Source: Burkholderia sp. BCC1644 (GTDB lineage Bacteria > Pseudomonadota > Gammaproteobacteria > Burkholderiales > Burkholderiaceae). Taken from it: 64,000 nucleotides of DNA. This document shows positions 37,664-46,096 of this stretch, piece by piece. The stretch is taken from positions 1-64,000 of the forward strand of contig NZ_CADFEI010000017.1 in assembly GCF_902833225.1 (NCBI RefSeq). The letters run 5' to 3'. Under the pieces are notes generated by a model. It did not search any database and was not told where the DNA came from. It saw only the letters and a list, made by a program, of their open reading frames with translations. A program made the position numbers and the translations under genes. The first letter of the stretch is position 1. The number at the start of each line of letters is the position of its first letter.

Positions 37664-38176
37664 ATGCGCATTCGCATTCCCGCGCGCCTGCCGGTGCTGG
37701 TCGCCTGTGCCGCCGCACTGCTCGCCGGTTGCGCGCAACCGTGGCAGCAATACCAGGCCGGCCAGGACGAGTCGGCGATCGTCGCGCGCATGGGCCCGCC
37801 GCGCGAGATCTACGACTTGCCCGGCGGCGGCAAACGGCTGATGTGGCCGACCCAGCCGATGGGCGAGATCACGATCGCGGCCGACGTCGACGCGGCCCAC
37901 AAGATCGTCAACGTGCGCCAGGTACTGCAGCCGAGCGAGTTCTATCGTGCGGAAATCGGCAAGTGGACGAAGACCGACGTGCTCGTCAATTTCGGACGCC
38001 CCGTCGAGACGTCCTACTTCCCGCTGATGAAGCGCGAGGTGTGGACGTACCGGTATCTCGAGGACAACGTCTGGTACATGATGTACAGCTTCTATTTCGA
38101 TCCGCAGGGCATCCTGCGCATCACGCAGAAAACCCCGGACCCGCTGCACGATCCCGATCGCCGCAACCTGTTCTGA
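37664..38176 (+). CDS. BamE/SmpA-like outer membrane lipoprotein
   Basis: This 170-residue lipoprotein has the lipobox LLAGC (Cys23). After it, a stretch resembling the SmpA/OmlA (BamE) fold is duplicated in outline: GQDESAIVARMGPPREIYDLPGG, and later WTKTDVLVNFGRPVETSYFPL. The second Cys-free domain ends with DPLHDPDRRNLF. A second BamE-like protein would be a paralogue, not the core BAM subunit. The gene is divergent from the binding-protein gene and ends at a terminator. Confidence 0.72.
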   Translation: MRIRIPARLPVLVACAAALLAGCAQPWQQYQAGQDESAIVARMGPPREIYDLPGGGKRLMWPTQPMGEITIAADVDAAHKIVNVRQVLQPSEFYRAEIGKWTKTDVLVNFGRPVETSYFPLMKREVWTYRYLEDNVWYMMYSFYFDPQGILRITQKTPDPLHDPDRRNLF

Positions 38177-38205
38177 CCGATTGCGCATTTACGCGCAATT
38201 CTCAC

Positions 38206-38249
38206 AATGGCCATTCACGAATTATTGCGTAAATGGCCATTTCCTTTTT
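38206..38249 (+). terminator. Rho-independent terminator of the BamE-like gene
   Basis: AATGGCCATT (38206-38215) recurs at 38232-38241. Being self-complementary, the two copies form a 10-bp stem around a 16-nt loop, followed by TCCTTTTTT. A second small stem, TTGCGC (38181-38186)/GCGCAA (38193-38198), lies just upstream. Confidence 0.75.
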
Positions 38250-38558
38250 TCCGCTGCCTTATTTAATTCCGGGAATATAGCGGAAAACTTTTCCGATCGA
38301 TGACATTCCGATGGCAATCCGCTGAACGCCCCGTCATGCGGGCCATTGCGCCGAAACAGGCATGCCCGATGCATGTCATGCGTTGGGTTGGTGCATGCAA
38401 TGCACTACGCCAAATCAATTTGAAACAATTTGTTTCAATGCACCCGGAGTGCTAGGGCATACCCCTAATATCAGTCGAAACCAAACCTTTCAATTTAGAA
38501 AGATTGCAATTGCGTCATTTCGGCGATATTTATTTGCCTTTATCAGAAAGGAGTCCTC
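38250..38558. other. Gene-free, AT-rich upstream region of the carbonic anhydrase gene
   Basis: This stretch has no gene and is clearly more AT-rich than its surroundings. It contains two inverted repeats (38420-38438 and TAGGG/CCCTA at 38453-38467) and an AAGGAG ribosome binding site next to the carbonic anhydrase start. I cannot place a convincing sigma-70 promoter. Confidence 0.5.
38420..38438. repeat. Operator-like palindrome upstream of the carbonic anhydrase gene
   Basis: TTGAAAC (38420-38426) and GTTTCAA (38432-38438) are perfect 7-bp inverted arms with the 5-nt spacer AATTT. The 19-bp dyad lies 121 bp before the start codon and has the size and symmetry of a dimeric repressor or LysR-type site. 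Confidence 0.5.
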
Positions 38559-39200
38559 ATGAATCGCCCCAAGAGCATGCTGGTTGCCAACATTGCCTGG
38601 GCCCGCGAGACGCGTGAACACACACCCGGTTTCTTCGACGCGCTTGCGCGCGGCCAGAACCCGCGCGTGCTGTGGATCGGTTGCGCCGACAGCCGCGTGC
38701 CGGCCGAAACCATCACGCACTGCGCGCCCGGCGAACTGTTCGTTCATCGCAACATCGCGAACCTGTTCCATCCCGACGACGACAATTCCGCCAGCGTGCT
38801 CGAGTACGCGGTGCGCGTGCTGAAGGTCGACCACGTGATCGTGTGCGGGCACTACGGCTGTGGCGGCGTGCGCGCGTCGCTGCTGCCGCCGCCGGCCGAC
38901 CTGCCGCACGTCGCGCGCCGCATCGCGCCGCTCTGCGCGCTCGCACGCCGCCATCGCGACACGCTCGACGGGCTCGACGACACGGCCGCCGCCGATCGCC
39001 TCGCCGAACTGAACGTGCTCGAACAGGTGCGGCTGCTCCGCGCATCGCCGATCGTGCGCGGCCGCGAACGGCCGCCGCTCGTGCACGGCTGGATCTTCTC
39101 GCTCGCCGACGGCCGCCTGCTGGAGCTCGATTCGGGCTACGCGACACCGCCCGTCGACGTCGAACCTGCGCTGGCCACGACCGCCGCCGCGCTCGGCTGA
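38559..39200 (+). CDS. Beta-class carbonic anhydrase
   Basis: This 213-residue enzyme has the zinc ligands and active-site dyad of beta-carbonic anhydrases: Cys42-x-Asp44-Ser-Arg46 (GCADSRVPAE) and His98-x2-Cys101 (CGHYGCGG), with HRNIANLF between them. It hydrates CO2 to bicarbonate. AGAAAGGAG lies just before the ATG. The next gene, 39 nt downstream, is a SulP anion transporter, so the pair probably handles bicarbonate together. Confidence 0.95.
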   Translation: MNRPKSMLVANIAWARETREHTPGFFDALARGQNPRVLWIGCADSRVPAETITHCAPGELFVHRNIANLFHPDDDNSASVLEYAVRVLKVDHVIVCGHYGCGGVRASLLPPPADLPHVARRIAPLCALARRHRDTLDGLDDTAAADRLAELNVLEQVRLLRASPIVRGRERPPLVHGWIFSLADGRLLELDSGYATPPVDVEPALATTAAALG

Positions 39201-39239
39201 TTCATCCCCCGCCCTTACGCCAATGAAATCGCCCCAACC

Positions 39240-40790
39240 ATGAAACTGAACGAGCGCCTGTCCACCCTGCCGCGCGACATCGTCGCCGGCATCGTCGTTT
39301 TCCTCGTCGCGCTGCCGCTATGTCTCGGCATCGCCAACGCCTCCGGCGTCGAGCCGTTCGCCGGGCTCGTGTCCGGCATCGTCGGCGGCATCGTCGTCGC
39401 GCTGCTGAGCGGGTCGTCGCTGTCCGTCAGCGGGCCGGCCGCGGGCCTCGTCGTGATCGTCGTCGAAGGGATCGCCCAACTCGGCAGCTTTTCCGCGTTC
39501 CTGCTCGCGGTGCTGCTGTCCGGCGTGCTGCAATTCGGGTTCGGGATGCTGCGCGCCGGCCGCTTCGCCGCCTACGTACCGTCGCCCGTCATCAAGGGCA
39601 TGCTCGCCGCGATCGGCCTGCTGCTGATCGTGAAGCAGATTCCGTTCGCGTTCGGTATCGGCGGCTCGGCCGCGCAATCGTTTGCGAACTGGCCGGGCCT
39701 GCCGGTCGCGTGGGCCGCCACGGCGATTGCGCTCGCGTCGCTCGGACTGCTGATCGCGTGGGACACGCCTGCGCTGCGCCGCTTCGCGCTGGTGCGCTCG
39801 GTACCGGCGCCGCTCGCGGTCGTCGTGCTCGGGATCGGCGCGACGCTCGTGCTGGGCTTCGTCGCGCCGGCCGTTGCGCCGGGCGCCGCCCATCGCGTGA
39901 CGCTACCCGAGCTCGGATCGTTCGCGGCGTTCGCGGCATCGCTCAAGCATGCGGAGCTCGGCCCGAACTTCGCGCAGCTCGTCAATCCGGACGTGTGGCG
40001 CGTCGCGATCACACTCGCGGTCGTTGCGAGCCTCGAGACGCTGCTGAGCCTCGAAGCGGTCGAGCAGATCGACCCGAAGCGCCGGCCGACGCAGCCCGAC
40101 CGCGAGCTGAAGGCCCAGGGCGTCGGCAATCTCGTCGCGGGCGCGGTCGGCGGGCTGCCGATCACGTCGGTGATCGTACGCAGCTCGGTGAACGTCAACG
40201 CGGGGGCGCAAAGCCGGATGTCGGCCATCGTCCACGGGATGCTGCTGCTCGCGAGCGTGTTCGCACTCACCGGCCTCATCAACCTGATCCCGCTCGCGAG
40301 CCTGGCCGCGATCCTGATCCATACGGGCTTCAAGCTCGCGAAGCCGGCGCTGTTCCGTTCGGTGATGAAGCAAGGGCCGGCCGCGTTCGTGCCGTTCGCG
40401 GCGACGATCATCGGCGTGCTCGCGGTCGACCTGCTGTTCGGCATCGCGCTCGGCCTCGCGTGCAGCGTACTGGCCGTCGCCGTCGCGAACCTGAAGAGCC
40501 CCGTCACGCTCGCCCAGCACGACGACCACTACCTGCTGTCGTTCCGCAAGGACGTGTCGTTCCTCGGCAAGGTTCAGGTCAAGCACCACCTGCGGCACAT
40601 TCCGGACCACGCGGCGGTGATCATCGACGCGACGCGCGCCGACTACATCGATCACGACGTGCTCGAACTGCTCGACGCGTTCGTCGCCGATGCGCCACGG
40701 CGCGGAATCGCCGTCGAGTTCCGCCGGCGCAGCCCGGCGACACGCCCCGCTGCGCGCCGCTGGCTGTTCCGCGCACCGGCTGCCGAATGA
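39240..40790 (+). CDS. SulP family anion transporter (probable bicarbonate importer)
   Basis: This 516-residue membrane protein has about 12-14 helices, followed by a short STAS domain (about 425-505: AVIIDATRADYIDHDVLELLDAFV). FLVALPLCLGIANASG, GLVSGIVGGIVVALLSGSSLSVSGPAAG and the region around LEAVEQIDPKRRPTQPDRELKAQGVGN (read here in parts) are SulP hallmarks. Family members move sulfate, bicarbonate or dicarboxylates. Coupling to a carbonic anhydrase gene argues for bicarbonate, but the substrate is not proven by sequence. Confidence 0.88.
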   Translation: MKLNERLSTLPRDIVAGIVVFLVALPLCLGIANASGVEPFAGLVSGIVGGIVVALLSGSSLSVSGPAAGLVVIVVEGIAQLGSFSAFLLAVLLSGVLQFGFGMLRAGRFAAYVPSPVIKGMLAAIGLLLIVKQIPFAFGIGGSAAQSFANWPGLPVAWAATAIALASLGLLIAWDTPALRRFALVRSVPAPLAVVVLGIGATLVLGFVAPAVAPGAAHRVTLPELGSFAAFAASLKHAELGPNFAQLVNPDVWRVAITLAVVASLETLLSLEAVEQIDPKRRPTQPDRELKAQGVGNLVAGAVGGLPITSVIVRSSVNVNAGAQSRMSAIVHGMLLLASVFALTGLINLIPLASLAAILIHTGFKLAKPALFRSVMKQGPAAFVPFAATIIGVLAVDLLFGIALGLACSVLAVAVANLKSPVTLAQHDDHYLLSFRKDVSFLGKVQVKHHLRHIPDHAAVIIDATRADYIDHDVLELLDAFVADAPRRGIAVEFRRRSPATRPAARRWLFRAPAAE

Positions 40791-40798
40791 TCGGCAGA

Positions 40799-40838
40799 TG
40801 AAAAAACGCCCCGGCGGCGCAGGGCCGCACGGGGCGTT
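40799..40838 (-). terminator. Rho-independent terminator of leuA
   Basis: On the minus strand AACGCCCCG (40838-40830) pairs with CGGGGCGTT (40813-40805), with an inner GC-rich loop, followed by TTTTTCATC. It lies 24 nt past the leuA stop. Read from the plus strand it has no T-run, so it serves leuA. Confidence 0.88.
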
Positions 40839-40862
40839 CGGGAGATGCGCAGCGCGCGGCGC

Positions 40863-42407
40863 TTACGAGCGCTGCGGGTTGAGCTTGTCGTCCTTCGAAT
40901 GCAGCTTGTTCAGCGCGGAGATGTACGCCTTCGCCGACGCGGCGACGATGTCCGGATCGGTGCCGACGCCGTTGACGATCCGCCCGCTCTTCGACAGACG
41001 GACGGTGACTTCGCCCTGCGCCTGCGTACCGGTCGTGATGGCGTTCACGGAGTACAGCAGCAACTCGGAACCGCTGCCGACTTCACCCTCGATCGCATTG
41101 AACGTCGCGTCGACCGGCCCGTTGCCGCGTGCCTCGCCGGTCACTTCCTTGCCTTCGACCGCGAACACGATCTTTGCCTGCGGCTGCTCGCCCGTTTCCG
41201 AGCGCTGCGACAGCGACACGAACTTGAAGTGTTCGTGCTCGTGCGCGAGCGCCGACTCTTCGGACACGATCGCGATGATGTCTTCGTCGAAGATCTCGGC
41301 CTTGCGGTCGGCCAGATCCTTGAAGCGCATGAACGCGGCGTTCAGTTCGGATTCGCTGTCGAGCGACACGCCGAGTTCCTGCAGGCGCTGCTTGAACGCG
41401 TTGCGGCCCGACAGCTTGCCGAGCACGATCTTGTTCGCGCTCCAGCCCACGTCTTCCGCGCGCATGATCTCGTAGGTGTCGCGCGCCTTCAGCACGCCGT
41501 CCTGGTGAATGCCCGACGCATGCGCGAACGCGTTCGCGCCGACCACGGCCTTGTTCGGCTGCACGACGAAACCGGTGATCTGCGACACGAGCTTCGACGT
41601 CGGCACGATCTGCGTCGTGTCGATGCCGACGTCGAGGCCGAAATAGTCCTTGCGCGTCTTCACGGCCATCACGATTTCCTCGAGCGACGTGTTGCCTGCG
41701 CGCTCGCCGAGACCGTTGATCGTGCACTCGATCTGACGCGCGCCGCCGATCTTCACGCCGGCGAGCGAGTTCGCGACGGCCATCCCGAGGTCGTTATGGC
41801 AGTGCACCGAGAAAATCGCCTTGTCCGAGTTCGGAATGCGTTCGCGCAGCGTCTTCACGAGGTTGCCGTAAAGCTCCGGCACGCCATAGCCGACGGTGTC
41901 GGCGATGTTGATCGTCGTCGCACCCTCTGCGATCACGGCTTCCAGCACGCGGCAGAGAAAATCCAGATCGGAGCGGCTGCCGTCTTCCGGCGAGAATTCG
42001 ACGTTGTCGGTGAACTTGCGCGCGAAACGCACCGCGAGGCGCGCCTGCTCGAACACCTGGTCGGGCGTCATCCGCAGCTTCTTCTCCATGTGCAGCGGCG
42101 ACGTCGCGATGAACGTATGGATCCGGAAGCTGTTGGCCGGCTTCAGCGCGTCGGCCGCGCGCTGGATGTCCTTGTCGTTGGCGCGGGCCAGCGAGCAGAT
42201 CGTGCTGTCCTTCACGAGACCGGCGATCGTGTGAATCGCATCGAAGTCGCCGTTCGAGCTGGCCGCGAAGCCGGCTTCGATCACGTCGACCTTCATCCGC
42301 TCGAGATGCTTCGCGATGCGGATTTTCTCTTCCTTCGTCATCGACGCGCCGGGCGATTGTTCGCCGTCACGCAACGTCGTATCGAAAATGATCAGCTTGT
42401 CTGTCAT
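40863..42407 (-). CDS. leuA: 2-isopropylmalate synthase
   Basis: This 514-residue enzyme condenses acetyl-CoA and 2-oxoisovalerate, the first step of leucine synthesis. The catalytic barrel has DTTLRDGEQSPG, SVHCHNDLGMAVANS (metal-binding His-x-His) and NGLGERAGN. The C-terminal LeuA dimer domain (about 390-514) is the leucine feedback site. GGAG sits 7 nt before the ATG. It is the last gene of the ilv-psd-pss-leuA cluster but has its own strong promoter and a leader ORF upstream. Confidence 0.97.
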   Translation of the reverse strand: MTDKLIIFDTTLRDGEQSPGASMTKEEKIRIAKHLERMKVDVIEAGFAASSNGDFDAIHTIAGLVKDSTICSLARANDKDIQRAADALKPANSFRIHTFIATSPLHMEKKLRMTPDQVFEQARLAVRFARKFTDNVEFSPEDGSRSDLDFLCRVLEAVIAEGATTINIADTVGYGVPELYGNLVKTLRERIPNSDKAIFSVHCHNDLGMAVANSLAGVKIGGARQIECTINGLGERAGNTSLEEIVMAVKTRKDYFGLDVGIDTTQIVPTSKLVSQITGFVVQPNKAVVGANAFAHASGIHQDGVLKARDTYEIMRAEDVGWSANKIVLGKLSGRNAFKQRLQELGVSLDSESELNAAFMRFKDLADRKAEIFDEDIIAIVSEESALAHEHEHFKFVSLSQRSETGEQPQAKIVFAVEGKEVTGEARGNGPVDATFNAIEGEVGSGSELLLYSVNAITTGTQAQGEVTVRLSKSGRIVNGVGTDPDIVAASAKAYISALNKLHSKDDKLNPQRS

Positions 42408-42510
42408 GGGGGGCTCCAGGGCTCTTTATACGGAAGTCAAACGTAATGAGATCGCGCCACCGCTGGCGACGCTCAACAACAGACGAAGCTTGACGGGGGG
42501 GCGAGAACGG

Positions 42511-42591
42511 TCAGCGCGGCAGGCGCGCCGACGCTAGCGCGCGTAGCGGCGCACCGGCTAGAAGGAGGGAGAGGCAGGGAAATGCAGTCAT
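42511..42591 (-). CDS. Putative leaderless leu leader peptide (26 aa)
   Basis: The 26-codon ORF (MTAFPCLSLLLAGAPLRALA followed by SARLPR) contains seven Leu, four of them within five codons (CTC TCC CTC CTT CTA). Three are CTA and one CTT, codons that high-GC Burkholderia genes normally avoid, so this is not random GC-rich coding. The ATG lies 7 nt after the -10 of a promoter, so transcription should start at or within 1-2 nt of the ATG and the peptide would be translated without a Shine-Dalgarno sequence. Downstream, GCGCCG (42525-42530) and CGGCGC (42547-42552) can pair inside its 3' half. Another 103 nt leads to leuA. I find no classic U-run terminator, so control could act at translation, by Rho or through RNA processing. 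Confidence 0.6.
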   Translation of the reverse strand: MTAFPCLSLLLAGAPLRALASARLPR

Positions 42592-42598
42592 GCCGAAG

Positions 42599-42627
42599 AC
42601 TATAGCGACATTCCGTTGGCCGCGCAA
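42599..42627 (-). promoter_or_regulatory. Promoter of the leuA leader
   Basis: On the minus strand -35 TTGCGC (42627-42622), a 17-nt spacer and -10 TATAGT (42604-42599). The predicted +1 falls at about 42592-42591, the first base of the leader-peptide ATG. Confidence 0.8.
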
Positions 42628-42680
42628 TCGGACGCCGCCCGGGTGATTCCGGCAGCCCGGCTCGAAAAAGGGGCAAATGA

Positions 42681-42706
42681 AAACGGCGGCCTCGAGGCCG
42701 CCGTTT
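42681..42706 (-). terminator. Hairpin terminator of pssA
   Basis: AAACGGCGGCC and GGCCGCCGTTT are perfect 11-bp arms around a TCGA loop. On the minus strand the stem is followed by TTCATTT. It lies 17 nt past the pssA stop and separates pssA from the leuA promoter. Confidence 0.8.
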
Positions 42707-42722
42707 CCGGGTCGATCGCGCG

Positions 42723-43595
42723 TCAGTGATCGCGCTGCGACGAGCGCGCCGGATTCGCGCGCCCGCGGATGGCCATGTAGGCCCAGAACACATAGCCGGA
42801 CAGCCCGTACAGCACGAACAGGCAGAACAGCATCAGCGGCGGATCGGACGACACGAGCACGAACGCGACGACGACCAGCAGGATCGCCGCGAACGGCACG
42901 CGGTGCCGCACGTCGAGCGCCTTGCCGCTGTAGAACGGCGCGTTCGACACCATCGTCACGCCCGCGTAGATCGTCAGCACGAACGCGACCCACGGCAGCC
43001 AGCCAAGCTTCATCGGCACGCGGTTGTCGGTCGCGAGCCACACGAAGCCCGCGATCAGCGCGGCGGCGGCCGGGCTCGGCAGCCCCTGGAAGAAACGCTT
43101 GTCGACCACACCGATGTTCGTGTTGAAGCGCGCGAGACGCAGCGCGGCGCCCGAGCAGTAGACGAACGCGGCGAGCCAGCCCCAGCGGCCGAGATCCTTC
43201 AGCACCCACTCGTACATCACGAGCGCCGGCGCGACGCCGAACGACACCATGTCCGACAGGCTGTCGAACTGCTCGCCGAACGCGCTCTGCGTATGCGTCA
43301 TGCGCGCGACGCGCCCGTCCATCCCGTCGAGCACCATCGCGACGAAAATCGCGATCGCGGCGATCTCGAAGCGCACGTTCATCGCCTGCACGACCGCGAA
43401 GAAGCCGCAGAACAACGCGGCAGTCGTGAACGCGTTCGGGAGCAGGTAGATGCCGCGCGTTTTCAGGAACCGCTGACGCGCGGCGCGGCGGCTCTCGAGC
43501 GGCGCCTGATCGGGCGCCATTATCTTGTTGCGGCGAAACGGACGTGGCGTCTGGCCGGAGCCGTTACGCGGCCGACGCGGTTTGAATGCGGCCAT
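42723..43595 (-). CDS. pssA: CDP-diacylglycerol-serine O-phosphatidyltransferase
   Basis: This 290-residue inner-membrane enzyme of the CDP-alcohol phosphatidyltransferase family makes phosphatidylserine. The catalytic signature DGxxARx8Gx3Dx3D is complete in DGRVARMTHTQSAFGEQFDS plus LSD. Several hydrophobic helices follow. An N-terminal basic stretch of about 40 residues precedes the first helix; translation could start a little downstream. It lies 15 nt after psd, so both steps of phosphatidylethanolamine synthesis are encoded together. Confidence 0.94.
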   Translation of the reverse strand: MAAFKPRRPRNGSGQTPRPFRRNKIMAPDQAPLESRRAARQRFLKTRGIYLLPNAFTTAALFCGFFAVVQAMNVRFEIAAIAIFVAMVLDGMDGRVARMTHTQSAFGEQFDSLSDMVSFGVAPALVMYEWVLKDLGRWGWLAAFVYCSGAALRLARFNTNIGVVDKRFFQGLPSPAAAALIAGFVWLATDNRVPMKLGWLPWVAFVLTIYAGVTMVSNAPFYSGKALDVRHRVPFAAILLVVVAFVLVSSDPPLMLFCLFVLYGLSGYVFWAYMAIRGRANPARSSQRDH

Positions 43596-43610
43596 CGTGC
43601 GCCCCGCCGC

Positions 43611-44255
43611 TTACTGCTCGAGCTCGGCGAGGATCGTCGACGACGCGTAGACCTTCTCGCCGATCGACACCTTCGCGCGGCTGCCGAGCGGCAGGTACAC
43701 GTCGACGCGCGAACCGAAGCGGATGAAACCGTAGCGCTGGCCACGCGACAGCGGCTCGCCGGCACGGACGTAGCAGAGGATCCGGCGGGCGACGAGGCCT
43801 GCGATCTGTACGGCGGTGACGGTCTTGCCGCTCGCCGTCTGGATCACGACCGCATTGCGCTCGTTCTCGGTCGACGCCTTGTCGATCGCCGCGTTCAGGA
43901 ACGCGCCCGGGAAGTACTCGACCTTGGTGATCGCGCCATCGACCGGCGAACGCTGCGAATGGACATTGAATACATTCATGAACACGCTGATCTTCAGCGC
44001 TTCACGGTTCGCGTACGGGTCTTGTGCGGTCTCGACCGCGACGATGCGGCCGTCTGCCGGGCACAGCACCGCATTCGGCTGCGCGGGGATCGGGCGCTGC
44101 GGATCGCGGAAGAACTGGACGACGAAGACGAGCAGCAGCCAGAACGGCCACGCGAAGCCGAAGCCCCCGACGGCGTGGATCAACAGCGCGATGACGGCAG
44201 CAATCGCGATGAACGGCCAGCCTTCGCGCGCGATGATCGGATGAGGATAGTTCAT
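43611..44255 (-). CDS. psd: Phosphatidylserine decarboxylase (short, archaeal-type)
   Basis: This 214-residue proenzyme starts MNYPHPIIAREGWPF. An N-terminal membrane hairpin (about 14-52) is followed by the decarboxylase domain. Self-cleavage at Gly-Ser in RFGSRVDVYLP would create the pyruvoyl group. Catalytic His residues are in NVFNVHSQRSPVDG. It converts phosphatidylserine to phosphatidylethanolamine. A longer frame towards ilvC is not used: it runs through the ilvC terminator. Confidence 0.94.
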   Translation of the reverse strand: MNYPHPIIAREGWPFIAIAAVIALLIHAVGGFGFAWPFWLLLVFVVQFFRDPQRPIPAQPNAVLCPADGRIVAVETAQDPYANREALKISVFMNVFNVHSQRSPVDGAITKVEYFPGAFLNAAIDKASTENERNAVVIQTASGKTVTAVQIAGLVARRILCYVRAGEPLSRGQRYGFIRFGSRVDVYLPLGSRAKVSIGEKVYASSTILAELEQ

Positions 44256-44299
44256 GGATTCGTTCTGTGTTCGGTGAATTGCAAAGCCCGTAGGATAGC

Positions 44300-44339
44300 A
44301 AAAGCCGCCCGGGGCACTGCTGCCTTCGGACGGCTTTTT
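44300..44339 (-). terminator. Rho-independent terminator of ilvC
   Basis: On the minus strand AAAAGCCGTCCG (44338-44327) pairs with CGGGCGGCTTTT (44311-44300) over 12 bp including one T-G wobble. The T-run is within the stem end and extends as TTTTGC. It lies about 45 nt past the ilvC stop. Confidence 0.82.
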
Positions 44340-44382
44340 GATACCGACCCTCCACTCGAAGGGCCGGAACAGCACGCGGTGC

Positions 44383-45399
44383 TTAGTTCTTCGTCTGGTC
44401 GACGAGCTTGTTCTTCGCGATCCACGGCATCATCGCACGCAGCTTCGCACCGACCTGTTCGATCTGGTGCTCGGCCGTCAGGCGACGGCGCGACTGCAGC
44501 GTCGGTGCGCCTGCCTTGTTCTCGAGAATGAAGCTCTTCGCGTATTCGCCCGTCTGGATGTCGGTCAGGCACTGCTTCATCGCCTTCTTCGTCTCTTCCG
44601 TGACGACGCGCGGGCCCGTCACGTACTCGCCGTACTCGGCGTTGTTCGAGATCGAGTAGTTCATGTTCGCGATGCCGCCTTCGTAGATCAGGTCGACGAT
44701 CAGCTTCAGTTCGTGCAGGCACTCGAAGTACGCCATTTCCGGCGCGTAGCCTGCTTCGACCAGCGTCTCGAAGCCGGCCTTGATCAGCTCGACGGTACCG
44801 CCGCACAGCACGGCCTGCTCGCCGAACAGGTCGGTTTCGGTCTCTTCACGGAAGTTCGTCTCGATGATACCGGCACGGCCGCCGCCGTTCGCTGCCGCGT
44901 ACGACAGCGCGATGTCGCGTGCCGCGCCCGACTTGTTCTGCGCAACCGCGATCAGGTGCGGCACGCCGCCACCTTGCGAGTACGTGCCGCGCACGGTGTG
45001 GCCCGGTGCCTTCGGCGCGATCATGATCACGTCGAGGTCGGCGCGCGGGATCACCTGGCCGTAGTGGACGTTGAAGCCGTGTGCGAATGCCAGCGCTGCG
45101 CCTTGCTTGATGTTCGCGTGCACTTCCTTCGCGTACACGTCGGCGATCTGCTCGTCCGGCAGCAGCATCATGACGACGTCTGCGCCCTTCACCGCTTCCG
45201 CGACTTCCTTGACCGACAGGCCGGCGTTTTCAGCCTTGCTCCACGACGCGCCGTCCTTGCGCAGGCCGACCGTCACGTTCACGCCGCTTTCCTTCAGGTT
45301 CAGCGCGTGTGCATGGCCTTGCGAGCCGTAGCCGATGATCGTGACTTGCTTGCCCTTGATGAGGGAGAGGTCAGCGTCTTTGTCGTAGAAAACGTTCAT
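44383..45399 (-). CDS. ilvC: Ketol-acid reductoisomerase, class I
   Basis: This 338-residue enzyme uses NADPH and Mg to make 2,3-dihydroxy-isovalerate or -methylvalerate in isoleucine/valine synthesis. The nucleotide-binding GYGSQGHAHALNLKESG and the acidic metal sites in NFREETETDLFGEQ and CLHELKLIVDLIYEGG are present. It is the third gene of ilvBHC. Confidence 0.97.
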   Translation of the reverse strand: MNVFYDKDADLSLIKGKQVTIIGYGSQGHAHALNLKESGVNVTVGLRKDGASWSKAENAGLSVKEVAEAVKGADVVMMLLPDEQIADVYAKEVHANIKQGAALAFAHGFNVHYGQVIPRADLDVIMIAPKAPGHTVRGTYSQGGGVPHLIAVAQNKSGAARDIALSYAAANGGGRAGIIETNFREETETDLFGEQAVLCGGTVELIKAGFETLVEAGYAPEMAYFECLHELKLIVDLIYEGGIANMNYSISNNAEYGEYVTGPRVVTEETKKAMKQCLTDIQTGEYAKSFILENKAGAPTLQSRRRLTAEHQIEQVGAKLRAMMPWIAKNKLVDQTKN

Positions 45400-45493
45400 G
45401 ATGGTTCCTTCGCTAATTCAAAAATTCAACAATTCGTTCGGATGGAGTACTGCGGGCCGGGACATGACGGCGCACCCGGCGTGCCATTGGGCA

Positions 45494-45985
45494 TCACACC
45501 TTCAGGATGCGCTCGCCGCGTCCGATGCCGGAGCTGCCGGTGCGCACGGTCTCTAGGATCGCGCCCGCGTCCAGCCCCTGGATGAATGCGTCGAGCTTGT
45601 CGCTCGCGCCCGTCAATTCGATCGTGTAGGTCTTTTCGGTCACGTCGATGATGCGGCCGCGGAAAATGTCCGACATCCGCTTCATTTCTTCGCGCTCCTT
45701 GCCCACTGCACGTACCTTGATCAGCATCAGCTCGCGTTCGATGTGTGCACCGTCGGTCAGGTCCACCACTTTCACCACCTCGATCAGGCGGTTCAGATGC
45801 TTCGTGATCTGTTCGATCACGTCGTCGGAGCCAATGGAAACGATGGTGAGCCGCGACAGCGATTGGTCTTCGGTCGGCGCCACCGTCAAGGTTTCGATGT
45901 TGTAGCCGCGTGCGGAAAACAGACCGACCACGCGCGACAGCGCGCCCGGTTCGTTCTCCAGCAGGACGGAAATGATGTGTCTCAT
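45494..45985 (-). CDS. ilvH: Acetolactate synthase small (regulatory) subunit
   Basis: This 163-residue ACT-domain protein begins MRHIISVLLENEPGALSRVVGLFSARGYNIETLTV. It binds valine and activates and feedback-inhibits the large subunit. GRGERILKV closes the protein. I start at the ATG at 45985, after GAAG-rich sequence; an upstream in-frame extension has no homology. Confidence 0.96.
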   Translation of the reverse strand: MRHIISVLLENEPGALSRVVGLFSARGYNIETLTVAPTEDQSLSRLTIVSIGSDDVIEQITKHLNRLIEVVKVVDLTDGAHIERELMLIKVRAVGKEREEMKRMSDIFRGRIIDVTEKTYTIELTGASDKLDAFIQGLDAGAILETVRTGSSGIGRGERILKV

Positions 45986-46096
45986 GTTCGCTTCTTCCAG
46001 AATGTGTCCGTGTCGATTCACTCGCGCCGCGCGCCGCCGCGTGCCGCACCGCCCTTCGTGAAGGCGGCCGCTTCGGCCCAAGCGCGCGTCGCGCCG

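Noticed and set aside
38177..38558. Possible small gene or sRNA in the carbonic anhydrase upstream region
   Set aside because: The one ORF there runs into the AT-rich region with no ribosome binding site. I see hairpins but no promoter-terminator pair, so I list only the dyads and the terminator.
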